A stretch of DNA of 64,000 bases from Lysobacter oculi (GTDB lineage: Bacteria > Pseudomonadota > Gammaproteobacteria > Xanthomonadales > Xanthomonadaceae): positions 1,064,001-1,128,000 of the forward strand of contig NZ_CP029556.1 of the NCBI RefSeq assembly GCF_003293695.1, read 5' to 3'. The notes under the pieces were generated by a model. That model ran no database searches. It saw only the letters and a list, made by a program, of their open reading frames with translations, and was not told the origin of the DNA. This document shows positions 7,905 through 18,959 of this stretch, in pieces (the first letter of the stretch is position 1; every line of letters begins with the position of its first letter). Made by a program: the position numbers and the translations under genes.

Positions 7905-9763
7905 CACCCCGCGCCCATCGCCTTCGCCACCTGGTAGGTGACGAACGAGGCCGCATAGGCCAGCGCGAACAGGTAGACGGTGGCGAACGCGGTCTGCTTC
8001 CAGCTGCCGGTCTCGCGCTTGATGGTCGCCAGCGTGGACAGGCATTGCGGCGCGTAGATGAACCAGACCAGCAGCGAGAGCGCGGTGGCCAGCGACCAGC
8101 CGTCGGCGATCAGCGGCGACAGCGCCTGCGCGGAAGCTTCGTCGCTGGCGGCGGCGACCGCATACACGGTGGCCAGCGATGACACCACCACTTCGCGGGC
8201 GGCCATGCCGGGGATCAGCGCGATGCAGATCTGCCAGTTGAAACCGAGCGGCGCGAAGAACGCGGTCATCGCGTGGCCGATGCGGCCGGCGAAGCTGTAG
8301 TCGATGGCCGGCATGGTGGCGTCGGCCGGTGCGCCCGGGAACGTGAGCAGGAACCACAGCAGCACGGTCATCGCCAAAATGATGCCGCCGACGCGCTTGA
8401 GGAAGATCATCGCGCGCTCCCACAGGCCGATCAGCAGGTCGCGCCAATGGGGCAGGCGGTAGGACGGCAGTTCCAGCAGCAAGGGGTGTTCGCCCTTGTC
8501 GCGGCGCCAGCGCTTCATCACCCAGCTCACCAGCAGCGCACTGGCGATGCCGGCCATGTACAGCCCGAACAGCACCAGCCCCTGCAGTTCCAGCCCGCCA
8601 AGGATTTTCTGTTGCGGGATGAAGGCGCCGATCAGCAACGCGTACACCGGCAGCCGCGCCGAGCAGGTCATCAGCGGCGCGACGAGGATGGTGGCGAGGC
8701 GGTCGCGCGGGTCCTGGATGCTGCGGGTCGCCATGATCCCGGGCACCGCGCAGGCAAACGATGACAGCAGCGGGATGAAGCTGCGGCCCGACAGTCCCGC
8801 CATCGACATGGTGCGGTCGAGCAGGAAGGCGGCGCGCGGCAGGTAGCCGGATTCCTCCAGCGTGAGGATGAAGAGGAAGAGGATGAGGATCTGCGGCAGG
8901 AACACGATCACCCCGCCCAGGCCGGCGATGATGCCGTCCACCATCAGGCTGCGGAGCGGGCCGTCGGCCATCGCGCCACCAACCGCCTCGCCGAGCCACG
9001 CGGTGCCGGCCTCGATGCCGTCCATCAGCGGCGTGGCCCAGGCATAGACCGCCTGGAACATCAGGAACATCACCACGGCGAGCGTGACCAGGCCGAACAC
9101 CGGATGCAGCAGCCAGCGATCCAGCGCGTCGTCGATCTGCGCGGTACGGCGCGGCATCGACACCGTGGCGTCGATCAGGCGGCGCGCCTCGGCGTGCAGG
9201 TCGGTGGCCGGCGTGGGCTCCGGCGCGTGCGCCAGCCGGTCACCGGCGAACAACGCATCGACCTGCGCGATCAGTGCCTTCGCGCCATCGCCACGCACGG
9301 CGATGGTTTCCACCACCGGCAGGCCGAGTTCGCGCGACAGCGCGGCCACATCGACATCGATCCCGCGCTTGGCCGCCGCGTCCATCTGGTTGAGCGCGAC
9401 GATCATCGGCCGGCCGAGCGATTTCAGTTCCAGCACGAAGCGCAGATGCAGGCGCAGGTTGGTGGCATCGACCACGCAGACCAGCAGGTCGGGCGCGGGC
9501 TCGCCGGGATAGAAGCCGCGGCAGACGTCGCGCGCGATCGCTTCTTCAAGGCTGGCCGGGGTCAGGCTGTAGGCGCCCGGCAGGTCGAGCAGCGCGTAGC
9601 CGCGACCGGACGCGCCGAGCATCCGGCCTTCCTTGCGCTCCACGGTCACGCCGGCGTAGTTCGCCACTTTCTGGCGGCTGCCGGTCAGCAGGTTGAACAG
9701 CGCGGTCTTGCCGCTGTTGGGGTTGCCGATCAGCGCGACGCGCGGCAATGCGGTATCGGTCAT
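7904..9763 (-). CDS. feoB: Ferrous iron transport protein B
   Basis: A 619-residue inner-membrane Fe2+ transporter with an N-terminal G domain: the P-loop GNPNSGKTALF (about residues 12-22), the LPGAYSL switch region and NQMD for guanine specificity. A helical linker and a multi-pass permease part follow, including the FLPQILILFLFILTLEESGY and ACAVPGIMATR stretches typical of FeoB gates. It is shorter than the 773-residue E. coli protein but within the family range. It overlaps feoA by four bases upstream and the Cys-rich gene downstream. A Fur-box-like site upstream of feoA suggests repression by iron. Confidence 0.96.
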   Translation of the reverse strand: MTDTALPRVALIGNPNSGKTALFNLLTGSRQKVANYAGVTVERKEGRMLGASGRGYALLDLPGAYSLTPASLEEAIARDVCRGFYPGEPAPDLLVCVVDATNLRLHLRFVLELKSLGRPMIVALNQMDAAAKRGIDVDVAALSRELGLPVVETIAVRGDGAKALIAQVDALFAGDRLAHAPEPTPATDLHAEARRLIDATVSMPRRTAQIDDALDRWLLHPVFGLVTLAVVMFLMFQAVYAWATPLMDGIEAGTAWLGEAVGGAMADGPLRSLMVDGIIAGLGGVIVFLPQILILFLFILTLEESGYLPRAAFLLDRTMSMAGLSGRSFIPLLSSFACAVPGIMATRSIQDPRDRLATILVAPLMTCSARLPVYALLIGAFIPQQKILGGLELQGLVLFGLYMAGIASALLVSWVMKRWRRDKGEHPLLLELPSYRLPHWRDLLIGLWERAMIFLKRVGGIILAMTVLLWFLLTFPGAPADATMPAIDYSFAGRIGHAMTAFFAPLGFNWQICIALIPGMAAREVVVSSLATVYAVAAASDEASAQALSPLIADGWSLATALSLLVWFIYAPQCLSTLATIKRETGSWKQTAFATVYLFALAYAASFVTYQVAKAMGAG

Positions 9764-10014
9764 GCGGCGGCGTCCAGGGCTTCGCGCTGCACTTCGATGC
9801 GGGCGGCTTCGCTGCGGCGGAGCGCGAAGCGCGTGTAGCCCACCTGCACCATCAGCGGCTCGCGGCCAAGCGGGCCGGCGGCGCGCACTTCGACCGGCTC
9901 GCCCGGCACGAAACCGAGTTCACCAAGACGGCGCGCGATGGCATCGGCATCGCCATTGGCATGCACGGCAACGACAACGGCGGGTGCATGCAGGGGAAGA
10001 TCGGCAAGGCGCAC
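9760..10014 (-). CDS. feoA: Ferrous iron transport protein A
   Basis: An 84-residue cytoplasmic SH3-like protein needed for FeoB activity. It shows the family pattern ARRLGELGFVPGEPVEV followed by GREPLMVQVGYTRFALRRSEA. First gene of the minus-strand feoA-feoB-Cys-rich operon, overlapping feoB by four bases. The divergent liuC gene starts 87 bases away, and the intervening region holds the candidate Fur site. Confidence 0.9.
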   Translation of the reverse strand: MRLADLPLHAPAVVVAVHANGDADAIARRLGELGFVPGEPVEVRAAGPLGREPLMVQVGYTRFALRRSEAARIEVQREALDAAA

Positions 10015-10025
10015 GCCCGGCTCCA

Positions 10026-10045
10026 GATAGGAATCGTTCTCATTT
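10026..10045. promoter_or_regulatory. Fur-box-like operator upstream of feoA
   Basis: On the minus strand the sequence reads AAATGAGAACGATTCCTATC, close to the 19-bp Fur consensus GATAATGATAATCATTATC (TGAGAA-N2-ATTCcTA core). It lies 12-31 bases upstream of the feoA start, overlapping the likely promoter. Repression by Fe2+-Fur is inferred. Confidence 0.55.
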
Positions 10046-10101
10046 TATACCGAACGGCGCCCGTGCCGCCTTTATCATGGCGTTTTCCCCGGAACACGTT
10101 C

Positions 10102-10886
10102 ATGGACGCGATGCTGGAAGTTCTGCGCGAAGGGGCCGTGGCCCGGCTGCGGATGCGGCGGCCCGAGGTCCACAACGCCTTCGACGACAGCCTGATCGCG
10201 GCGATGACCGAGGCCCTGCAGGGATTGGGGGAGGACGCTTCGGTGCGCGCGGTGGTGCTGGAAGGCGAAGGCGCTTCGTTCTCCGCCGGCGCCGACCTCA
10301 ACTGGATGCGCGGCATGGCGAAGATGAGCGAAGCGGAGAACCGCGACGACTCGCTCGCCCTCGCCCGCCTGATGCGCACGCTCGACGAACTGCCGAAGCC
10401 GACCATCGCGCGGGTGCAGGGCGCGGCGTTCGGCGGCGGCGTCGGGCTGGTCGCCTGCTGCGACATCGCCATCGGCGCGGCCGAGGCGAAATTCGGCCTG
10501 ACCGAAGCCAAGCTCGGCCTGCTGCCGGCGGTGATCTCGCCCTACGTCATCAATGCCATCGGCGTGCGTCAGGCGCGGCGATACTTCGCCACCGCCGAGA
10601 TCTTCGACGCCGCCGAGGCGCTGCGCATCGGCCTGCTGCACCAGGTGGTGGCGATGGACGCGCTGGACGCCGCCGTGGACCGCCAGCTGGACCTGCTGCT
10701 GAAGGCCGGCCCGCTCGCTTCCGCCCGCGCCAAGCAGCTGGTGCGCGATGTCGCCGCCCATGCCGACGGCGCCAGGCACGACGCCGACAACGCCGCCCTG
10801 ATCGCCCGCCTGCGTGTCTCGCCGGAAGGCCAGGAAGGGCTGACCGCCTTCCTAGACAAGCGCAAACCGAACTGGATGTCCGCCTG

Positions 10887-10887
<1 letters not shown>
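10102..10887 (+). CDS. liuC: Methylglutaconyl-CoA hydratase (enoyl-CoA hydratase family)
   Basis: A 261-residue crotonase-fold enzyme that hydrates 3-methylglutaconyl-CoA to HMG-CoA, the step after methylcrotonyl-CoA carboxylase. It shows the oxyanion-hole blocks SFSAGADLNWMRGM and QGAAFGGGVGLVACCDIAIG and the C-terminal AEALRIGLLHQVV. Assignment to this substrate rests on its place directly before liuD and liuE. The start at 10102 gives the normal family N-terminus; the frame is open further upstream across the feo promoter, but that is not homologous. The stop overlaps the liuD start (TGATG). Confidence 0.9.
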
Positions 10888-12869
<1,982 letters not shown>

Positions 12870-12870
12870 G

Positions 12871-13767
12871 ATGGCGCTTCCCTCCTTCGTCCGCATCGTC
12901 GAGGTCGGCCCGCGCGACGGCCTGCAGAACGAGAAGACCCACGTCTCCACCGCCGACAAGATCGAGCTGGTCAACCGGCTGTCGGCCACGGGGCTCCGCA
13001 CCATCGAGGCCACCAGCTTCGTCAGCCCGAAATGGGTGCCGCAGATGGCCGACGCTGCCGAGGTCTATGCCGGCATCGACAAGCGCCCCGGCATCGCCTA
13101 TCCGGTGCTGGTGCCCAACCTGCAGGGCTACGAGCGCGCGCGCGGCGTCGGCGTGGCCGAGATCGCGGTGTTCACCGCCGCGTCGGAAGCCTTCAACCGC
13201 AAGAACATCAACGCCTCCATCGACGAATCACTGGAACGCTTCGCGCCGGTGATGGCCGCCGCGCAGGCCGATGGCGTCAAGGTGCGCGGCTATGTCTCCA
13301 CCGTGCTCGGCTGTCCCTACCAGGGCGAGGTGCCGTTGTCCGATGTGGCACGCGTGGCCCGCGCCCTGCACGAGATGGGCTGCTACGAGGTCTCGCTGGG
13401 CGACACCATCGGCATCGGCACCCCGGCCAAGGCCCGGGCCATGCTGCGCGCGGTCGCCGGCGAGGTCCCGATGGACGCGCTGGCCATCCACTTCCATGAC
13501 ACCTGGGGCCAGGCGCTGGCCAACATCCTGGCCTGCCTGGAGGAAGGCGTGGCGGTGGTGGATGCGGCCGTGGCCGGCACCGGCGGCTGCCCCTATGCCA
13601 AGGGCGCGAGCGGCAACGTGGCCAGCGAGGACGTGGTCTACATGCTGCACGGCATGGGGATTGAAACCGGAATCGACTTCACAAAACTAGTCGAAACGGG
13701 CGTATGGTTGGCGTCCCGGCTGGGCCGTGAAACCGGCAGCAAGGCAGGACGCGCACTGAACCCATGA
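12871..13767 (+). CDS. liuE: Hydroxymethylglutaryl-CoA lyase
   Basis: A 298-residue TIM-barrel lyase that splits HMG-CoA into acetoacetate and acetyl-CoA, the last step of leucine catabolism. It shows VEVGPRDGLQNE at the N-terminus, the metal-binding HFHDTWGQ, and the HMG-CoA lyase signature with its cysteine in GTGGCPYAKGASGN. The family name mvaB is also used. The start directly follows the liuD stop; its own stop overlaps the PAS-GGDEF-EAL gene by four bases. Confidence 0.95.
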   Translation: MALPSFVRIVEVGPRDGLQNEKTHVSTADKIELVNRLSATGLRTIEATSFVSPKWVPQMADAAEVYAGIDKRPGIAYPVLVPNLQGYERARGVGVAEIAVFTAASEAFNRKNINASIDESLERFAPVMAAAQADGVKVRGYVSTVLGCPYQGEVPLSDVARVARALHEMGCYEVSLGDTIGIGTPAKARAMLRAVAGEVPMDALAIHFHDTWGQALANILACLEEGVAVVDAAVAGTGGCPYAKGASGNVASEDVVYMLHGMGIETGIDFTKLVETGVWLASRLGRETGSKAGRALNP

Positions 13768-16325
13768 AGGACGGCCACGCCACCGATGCCGAGGAGGTTC
13801 CGGAACAGGAGCTCCGGCAACGGCTGGCCGTACTGGCCGCGTCGCCCGCGCTGGATGCCGATGCCCGCGCACTGATCGAAGCCGTGACCACCGCGTGGGC
13901 AGGCAGCGAATCCGCCCGCATCGCCGCCGAGCAGCGCTACCGCACCCTGTTCGACGCCGTACCCGACCCGGTCAGCATCATCGACTGGGACGGCACACTG
14001 CTCGACGTCAACGCCGCCGCGGTGCGGATCTTCGGGCGCAGCCGCGAGAGCCTGGTCGGCCAGCCCATCGAGGTCATCAACCCCGACCTGCCGCGCGACC
14101 ACATGATGCCGGTGCACGACGCGCTGGACCGCGGCGAGAGCTACATGGTCACCGTCACCAACATGCACGCCGACGGCACCCGCTTCCCGGTCGAAGTGCA
14201 TTCGGTGGCGATCGAATTCGAGGGTGCGCGCCGCATCGTCGCCGTGGCCCGCGACCTGTCCAGCCGCGCCGACATCGAGCGCCGCTACGCGGACCTGATC
14301 GAGTCGGTGGACAAGGGCATCGTAGTGCAGGATGCCGAAGGCCACGTGCTGCACGTGAACGGCGCGGCGATGCGCATCCTGGGGCTGGAACCCGGCCAGT
14401 CGCCGGATGCCGCCTTCCACTCCGAGCGCTGGCTGGCGGTGGACGAGAACGGCGTGCCGATGGCGCGCATGGACGTGCCGGCGATGGTCGCGATGCGCAC
14501 CGGCAAGGTGGTGGAAAGCCAGGTGATCGGCCTGTTCCGCTACGAATCCGACGAATTCCGCTGGCTGTCGGTGACCGCCATCCCCAAGTTCCACCCGTGC
14601 TCGGGCCAGCCCGACGAGATCCTCTCGCTCTTCAGCGACATCACCGAACTCAAGCGCGACAGCGCGATGTTCGAGCGCGTGCAGGCGCTGGCGACCATCG
14701 GCGCCTGGGAATACAACCGCGCGGACTCGCGCATCTACCTGACCCGCGGGGCACGGAGCATCCTCGGCTGCGATGACGCGCCGGCCTCGCTCGCCGCTTT
14801 CTGCGCCTGCTTCGTGCCCGGCGACGCGGCGCGCCTGGCCGAGGCGATCGAGCAGGCCTACGACAGCGGGCATCCCTTCTCGCTCGACCTGCGCCCCGCG
14901 CGCGAGGACAACAGCGAGTGCTGGGTCCACCTGCAGGGCGAGGTGGACCGCAAGGACCCCTCGATCAACCGGCTGACCGGCACGCTGTCCGACATCAGCG
15001 AACGCAAGCTTGTAGAGAACAACCTGCGGCGGCAGGCACGCACCGACCCGCTCACCGGCCTGCTCAACCGCGACGCCATCCTCGACGAGCTCGACGCCTA
15101 CCTGGCCGGCAACGCGCCGCGCCTGGCGGTGCTGTACATCGACCTGGACCGCTTCAAGGTCATCAATGACGTGCTCGGCCACAACGTCGGCGACCGCCTG
15201 CTGTGCGCGGTGGCCGAACGGCTGCGCGGCGCGGCCGGCGGCGATGTGCTGTGCGCGCGGCTGGGCGGCGATGAATTCCTGGTGCTGTGCCGGCTGGCCG
15301 CTTCCGACAGCCACATCCACACCGCCGAGGCGATCCTGGGTGCGATCGCGCGGCCGTTCCGCATCGACCAGGAAGAGTTTTCGATCAGCGCCAGCATCGG
15401 CATCGCCGAATCCCCGCGCGACGGCACCAGCGCCACCGAGCTGATCCAGAACGCCGACGCCGCGATGTACGACAGCAAGCGCCGCGCCTACAACGGCTGG
15501 CAGAGCTACAGCGAAGACCTGGCCCGCCGCCAGCACGACCGCCTGCAGGTGGACCTGCACATGCGTACCGCGCTCGACAACAACGAGATGGCGCTGCTCT
15601 ACCAGCCGCAGGTCGACCTGCGCACCGGCCTGGTGGTGGGTGCCGAAGCGCTGATGCGCTGGCACAACCCGCACCTGGGGCCAATGAAGCCGGATGTGTT
15701 CATCAGCCATGCCGAGAACAGCGGCGAGATCATCCGCCTCGGCGCATGGGCGCTGCACGAAGCCTGCATGCAGGTGCGGCGCTGGCGCGACCAGGGCCAC
15801 CACACCGTGCGGATGGCGGTGAACGTGTCCTACCGGCAGTTCCTGGCCGATGACCTGGCCGGCACCGTCGAATCCGCGCTGCAGGCGGCCGGGATTCCCG
15901 GCTCCGCGCTGGAACTGGAATTCACCGAGCGGGTGCTGATCGAAGACGAGCCGGAAACCCTGCGCACCTTCGCCCAGCTGCGCGAACTGGGCGTGGCGCT
16001 GTCCATCGACGATTTCGGCGAAGGCTACAGCGCGCTCAACTATCTGCGCCGGCTGCCGATCCACGGACTCAAGCTCTCGCAGCTGTTCCTGCAGGGCGTG
16101 CCCGGCAACGGTTCGGATGTCGCGGTCTGCCAGGCCGTGGCCGGCATCGCCCGCAGCCTGGGGCTGGGGCTGGTGGCCGAAGGCGTGGAAACCGAGGCGC
16201 AGCGCCGCTTCCTGATGGAGCTCGGGGTGCCCGTCGGCCAGGGCTTCCTGTTCGCCAAGGCACTGGTGGCCGATGAATTCGCCAAGCTCCTGATCGCGCC
16301 GCCCGCGCTCGCCCTGCATGCCTGA
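13764..16325 (+). CDS. PAS-PAS-PAS-GGDEF-EAL cyclic-di-GMP turnover protein
   Basis: An 853-residue, apparently cytoplasmic c-di-GMP protein without membrane segments. Three PAS-type sensor domains occupy about 50-170, 171-295 and 300-415. A GGDEF domain follows with an intact GGDEF motif (about 501-505) and TDPLTGLLNR at its start, then an EAL domain with EAL (about 628). The EAL catalytic set is present: Asn in VNVSYRQF, Glu in ELEFTE, DDFG, Lys in GLKLSQLF, Glu in GVETE and Gln in GQGF. Both synthase and phosphodiesterase activity are possible. It overlaps liuE by four bases and the next acetyltransferase by eight, so it is co-expressed with leucine catabolism. The PAS ligand is unknown. 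Confidence 0.92.
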   Translation: MKDGHATDAEEVPEQELRQRLAVLAASPALDADARALIEAVTTAWAGSESARIAAEQRYRTLFDAVPDPVSIIDWDGTLLDVNAAAVRIFGRSRESLVGQPIEVINPDLPRDHMMPVHDALDRGESYMVTVTNMHADGTRFPVEVHSVAIEFEGARRIVAVARDLSSRADIERRYADLIESVDKGIVVQDAEGHVLHVNGAAMRILGLEPGQSPDAAFHSERWLAVDENGVPMARMDVPAMVAMRTGKVVESQVIGLFRYESDEFRWLSVTAIPKFHPCSGQPDEILSLFSDITELKRDSAMFERVQALATIGAWEYNRADSRIYLTRGARSILGCDDAPASLAAFCACFVPGDAARLAEAIEQAYDSGHPFSLDLRPAREDNSECWVHLQGEVDRKDPSINRLTGTLSDISERKLVENNLRRQARTDPLTGLLNRDAILDELDAYLAGNAPRLAVLYIDLDRFKVINDVLGHNVGDRLLCAVAERLRGAAGGDVLCARLGGDEFLVLCRLAASDSHIHTAEAILGAIARPFRIDQEEFSISASIGIAESPRDGTSATELIQNADAAMYDSKRRAYNGWQSYSEDLARRQHDRLQVDLHMRTALDNNEMALLYQPQVDLRTGLVVGAEALMRWHNPHLGPMKPDVFISHAENSGEIIRLGAWALHEACMQVRRWRDQGHHTVRMAVNVSYRQFLADDLAGTVESALQAAGIPGSALELEFTERVLIEDEPETLRTFAQLRELGVALSIDDFGEGYSALNYLRRLPIHGLKLSQLFLQGVPGNGSDVAVCQAVAGIARSLGLGLVAEGVETEAQRRFLMELGVPVGQGFLFAKALVADEFAKLLIAPPALALHA

Positions 16326-16815
16326 CACGCCCGACACCTGGATGCTCCGCCCGATCACCGCCGCCGACGACGCGGCGATGGCCGCCATCATCCGCAGCGT
16401 GATGCCGGAGTTCGGCGCCAGCGGCTGCGGCTTCGCCATCAACGACCCGGAAGTGGACTGGATGTCGAAGGCGTATGCCGCGCCCCGCCACGCCTACTTC
16501 GTGATCGAACATGCCGGCCAGGTGCTGGGCGGCGGCGGCATCGCGCCACTGGCGGGTGGTGATGCCGATACCTGCGAGCTGCGCAAGATGTACTTCCTGC
16601 CCGGGGCACGCGGGCTCGGCGCCGGGGCCGCGATGATGGCGCGCTGCCTGAAGGCCGCCCGCGACGCCGGCTTCCGCCAGTGCTACCTCGAAACCCTGAC
16701 CGGCATGGACGCGGCGATGCGCCTGTACGAACGCAGCGGCTTCCAGCGGATCGACGCACCGATGGGCGACACCGGCCACGGCGGCTGCAACATCTTCTAC
16801 CTGCGCACGCTGTAG
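16318..16815 (+). CDS. GNAT-family N-acetyltransferase
   Basis: A 165-residue acetyltransferase. The acetyl-CoA pyrophosphate loop is visible as RGLGAGAAMM (about residues 100-109) after the beta-4 strand LRKMYFLPGA, and the C-terminal part YERSGFQRIDAPMGDTGHGGC is typical of small GNATs acting on amino acids or small molecules. It starts inside the end of the GGDEF-EAL gene (8-base overlap). Substrate not predictable from sequence. Confidence 0.85.
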   Translation: MPDTPDTWMLRPITAADDAAMAAIIRSVMPEFGASGCGFAINDPEVDWMSKAYAAPRHAYFVIEHAGQVLGGGGIAPLAGGDADTCELRKMYFLPGARGLGAGAAMMARCLKAARDAGFRQCYLETLTGMDAAMRLYERSGFQRIDAPMGDTGHGGCNIFYLRTL

Positions 16816-16869
16816 GCGGCCGGCCCGGCGCTCCGGGTAAAATCGCCGCTTTCCCCGGCGAGACTCCCC

Positions 16870-17640
16870 ATGCAGCTGAAAGACACCCGCGCCATCGTCA
16901 CCGGCGGCGTTTCCGGCCTCGGTTTCGCCGTGGCCAAGCATCTGGCCGCGCACGGCGGCAAGGTCGCCCTGTTCGACGTCAATGACGAGAAGGGCGCGGC
17001 GGCGGTCGCCGAACTGGGCGCCGGCAACGCCACCTTCCTCAAGACCGATGTCAGCGACGAAGCCGGCGTCAGCGCCAATGTCGCCGCGGCCAAGGAGTTC
17101 CTCGGCGGCCTGAATGCCTGCATCAACTGCGCCGGCATCCTTGGCGCCGGCCGCGTGCTGGGCAAGAACGGCCCGATGGCGCTGTCGCAGTTCCAGACCA
17201 CGGTGATGGTCAACCTGGTCGGCAGCTTCAACGTGGCCAAGGCCGCCGCCGACCTGATGCAGCACAACGAGGCGAATGCGGAAGGCGAACGCGGCGTCAT
17301 CGTCAACACCGCGTCGGTCGCCGCCTACGAAGGCCAGATCGGCCAGGCGGCGTATTCGGCATCGAAGGGCGGCGTGGTCGGCATGACCCTGCCGATGGCT
17401 CGCGAACTGGGGCGCTTCGGCATCCGCGTCATGACCATCGCGCCGGGCATCTTCTGGACCCCGATGGTCGATGGCATGCCCGACGACGTGCAGAAGTCGC
17501 TGTCAGCATCCATCCCCTTCCCCTCGCGCCTGGGCCAGCCGGAGGAGTTCGCCGACCTGGTCGCTTACATCCTCGGCAACACCTATCTGAACGGCGAAAC
17601 CATCCGCCTGGATGGCGCGACCCGGTTGGCGCCGAAATGA
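16870..17640 (+). CDS. Short-chain dehydrogenase, 3-hydroxyacyl-CoA dehydrogenase type II-like
   Basis: A 256-residue Rossmann-fold SDR with the cofactor motif TGGVSGLG (residues 13-20), NCAG, the catalytic serine in [10 protein letters not shown], and YSASK (Tyr162, Lys166). The overall pattern, including [21 protein letters not shown], matches the HSD10 / 3-hydroxy-2-methylbutyryl-CoA dehydrogenase group, which oxidises short-chain 3-hydroxyacyl-CoA in fatty-acid and isoleucine breakdown. That fits the leucine-catabolism neighbourhood. Start 54 bases after the GNAT gene, with GGCGAG nearby upstream. The stop overlaps the small membrane-protein gene (ATGA). Confidence 0.9.
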   Translation: MQLKDTRAIVTGGVSGLGFAVAKHLAAHGGKVALFDVNDEKGAAAVAELGAGNATFLKTDVSDEAGVSANVAAAKEFLGGLNACINCAGILGAGRVLGKNGPMALSQFQTTVMVNLVGSFNVAKAAADLMQHNEANAEGERGVIVNTASVAAYEGQIGQAAYSASKGGVVGMTLPMARELGRFGIRVMTIAPGIFWTPMVDGMPDDVQKSLSASIPFPSRLGQPEEFADLVAYILGNTYLNGETIRLDGATRLAPK

Positions 17641-17939
17641 GCCTGATCGGCAGCCGCGAGCGCACCGAACGCTGGCTGCGCGAACGCTGGCCGGCGATCC
17701 GCGCCCGCGGCCTCACCCATTTCCTGCTGGTCAAGGGACTGCTGCTCTGGGGCGGCATCATGTTCGTGGTGATGGGCGCGCTGTCCGCCGGGCGCCTTGG
17801 CCTGGATCATCCGCGCCTGCCATTGATGCTGGCCATCACCGCGCTGTTGAGCGCGGTCGGCGGCCTGCTCTGGGCCGCCACCACCTGGTGGATCAACGAA
17901 CGCATCTTCCGCTCACTCAACATCGGCAATCACGCATGA
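17637..17939 (+). CDS. Small two-helix membrane protein
   Basis: A 100-residue protein with a basic N-terminal amphipathic segment ([19 protein letters not shown]) and two membrane helices, roughly residues 28-48 and 61-82. It overlaps the upstream dehydrogenase and the downstream efpL by four bases each (both ATGA), so all three are translated in a chain. I recognise no family function; a membrane-associated partner of either neighbour cannot be excluded. Confidence 0.75.
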   Translation: MSLIGSRERTERWLRERWPAIRARGLTHFLLVKGLLLWGGIMFVVMGALSAGRLGLDHPRLPLMLAITALLSAVGGLLWAATTWWINERIFRSLNIGNHA

Positions 17940-18502
17940 AGGCTTACGACATCAAGAAGGGCAACGTCGTCGAACACAACGGCGGTGTGTACCAGGTCCG
18001 CGACATCGAACGCAGCAGCCCGCAGGGGCGCGGCGGCAACGTGCGCTACCGCTTCACCATGTATTCGGTGCCGGGCGGCAACAAGCTGGACGCCAGCTTC
18101 GACGGCGACGACAACCTGACCGAAGTCGAGCTGCTGCGCCGCCAGGCCACGTTCTCGTACAAGGATGGCGATGCCTTCGTCTTCATGGATGACGAGGACT
18201 ACAGCCAGTACACGCTCGACGCTTCCAACATCGGCGAGGGTGCCGGCTACATCACCGATGGCCTGTCCGGCTGCTACGTGCAGATCATCGATGACCTGCC
18301 GGTGGCGCTGCAGCTGCCGACCTCGGTGGTGCTGGAAGTCGTGGACACCCCGCCGGAGCTCAAGGGCGGCACCGCGACCAAGCGCCCGAAGCCGGCCACG
18401 CTCAACACCGGCATCGAGATCCAGGTGCCGGAATACATCACCAACGGCGAGAAGGTCTGGGTCAACACCACGACCGGTGAGTTCGGTGGCCGCGCGGACT
18501 GA
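17936..18502 (+). CDS. efpL: Elongation factor P-like protein EfpL (YeiP type)
   Basis: A 188-residue EF-P paralogue with three beta-barrel domains. EF-P family proteins bind stalled ribosomes at proline stretches. The domain-I tip loop reads SSPQGRGGN, with Arg32 where canonical EF-P carries a modified Lys or Arg; the SP-x-x-RG pattern is typical of EfpL, which needs no known modification. The C-terminal OB domain ends [10 protein letters not shown], the conserved EF-P finish. The start at 17936 overlaps the upstream membrane-protein stop. A canonical efp gene is not in this window. Confidence 0.9.
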   Translation: MKAYDIKKGNVVEHNGGVYQVRDIERSSPQGRGGNVRYRFTMYSVPGGNKLDASFDGDDNLTEVELLRRQATFSYKDGDAFVFMDDEDYSQYTLDASNIGEGAGYITDGLSGCYVQIIDDLPVALQLPTSVVLEVVDTPPELKGGTATKRPKPATLNTGIEIQVPEYITNGEKVWVNTTTGEFGGRAD

Positions 18503-18506
18503 CCGC

Positions 18507-18959
18507 ATGATGGCCTGGGCACTGGCCGCGTTACTCACGGCCGGTTGCTCGTCGCCGCCGACCGCGCCGGCGACGCCGGTGGCGCCTGCCTACGTCGAAG
18601 CGTCTGCATCCAGCGCATCGCAGCCCGCGGAACCGGCTGCGCAGACGACCGCCGCCGCATCGCCCACCACATCGCCCACGCCACCCAGCACGGGCGAGCA
18701 CGCGACGGATACGCAGGTGGATGCCGCCGCCCTGCCCGAAGACGTCCGCGAATACATCGTCAAGCAGCGCATGTGCCGGCATCTGAAAGCCAAGGCCGAC
18801 AGCGGCGAAGGCAGCCCGCAGGTAACCGCGATGATCTGCGCCACCGCCGGCGATGCCGCGTGGAAAGCGCTGATCCGCAAGTACCAGGGCGACGACACCA
18901 TCGGCAGCGTGCTGCTGGCTGAACGCCCGCTGGACAGCGCCGAGCCGGCACAGCCGTGA
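18507..18959 (+). CDS. Predicted lipoprotein of unknown function
   Basis: A 150-residue protein with a short lipoprotein signal MMAWALAALLTAGCSS (Cys14), a low-complexity Ala/Pro/Thr/Ser linker to about residue 70, and a compact C-terminal part (LPEDVREYIVKQRMCRHLK to IGSVLLAERPL) with two cysteines that could form a disulphide. It starts four bases after efpL. Its end overlaps the GTG start of the next acetyltransferase. No recognised domain. Confidence 0.75.
   Translation: MMAWALAALLTAGCSSPPTAPATPVAPAYVEASASSASQPAEPAAQTTAAASPTTSPTPPSTGEHATDTQVDAAALPEDVREYIVKQRMCRHLKAKADSGEGSPQVTAMICATAGDAAWKALIRKYQGDDTIGSVLLAERPLDSAEPAQP

Noticed and set aside
13638..16442. A 934-codon minus-strand open frame opposite the PAS-GGDEF-EAL gene
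   Set aside because: No recognisable domains and a biased composition; the plus strand has complete PAS, GGDEF and EAL motifs.
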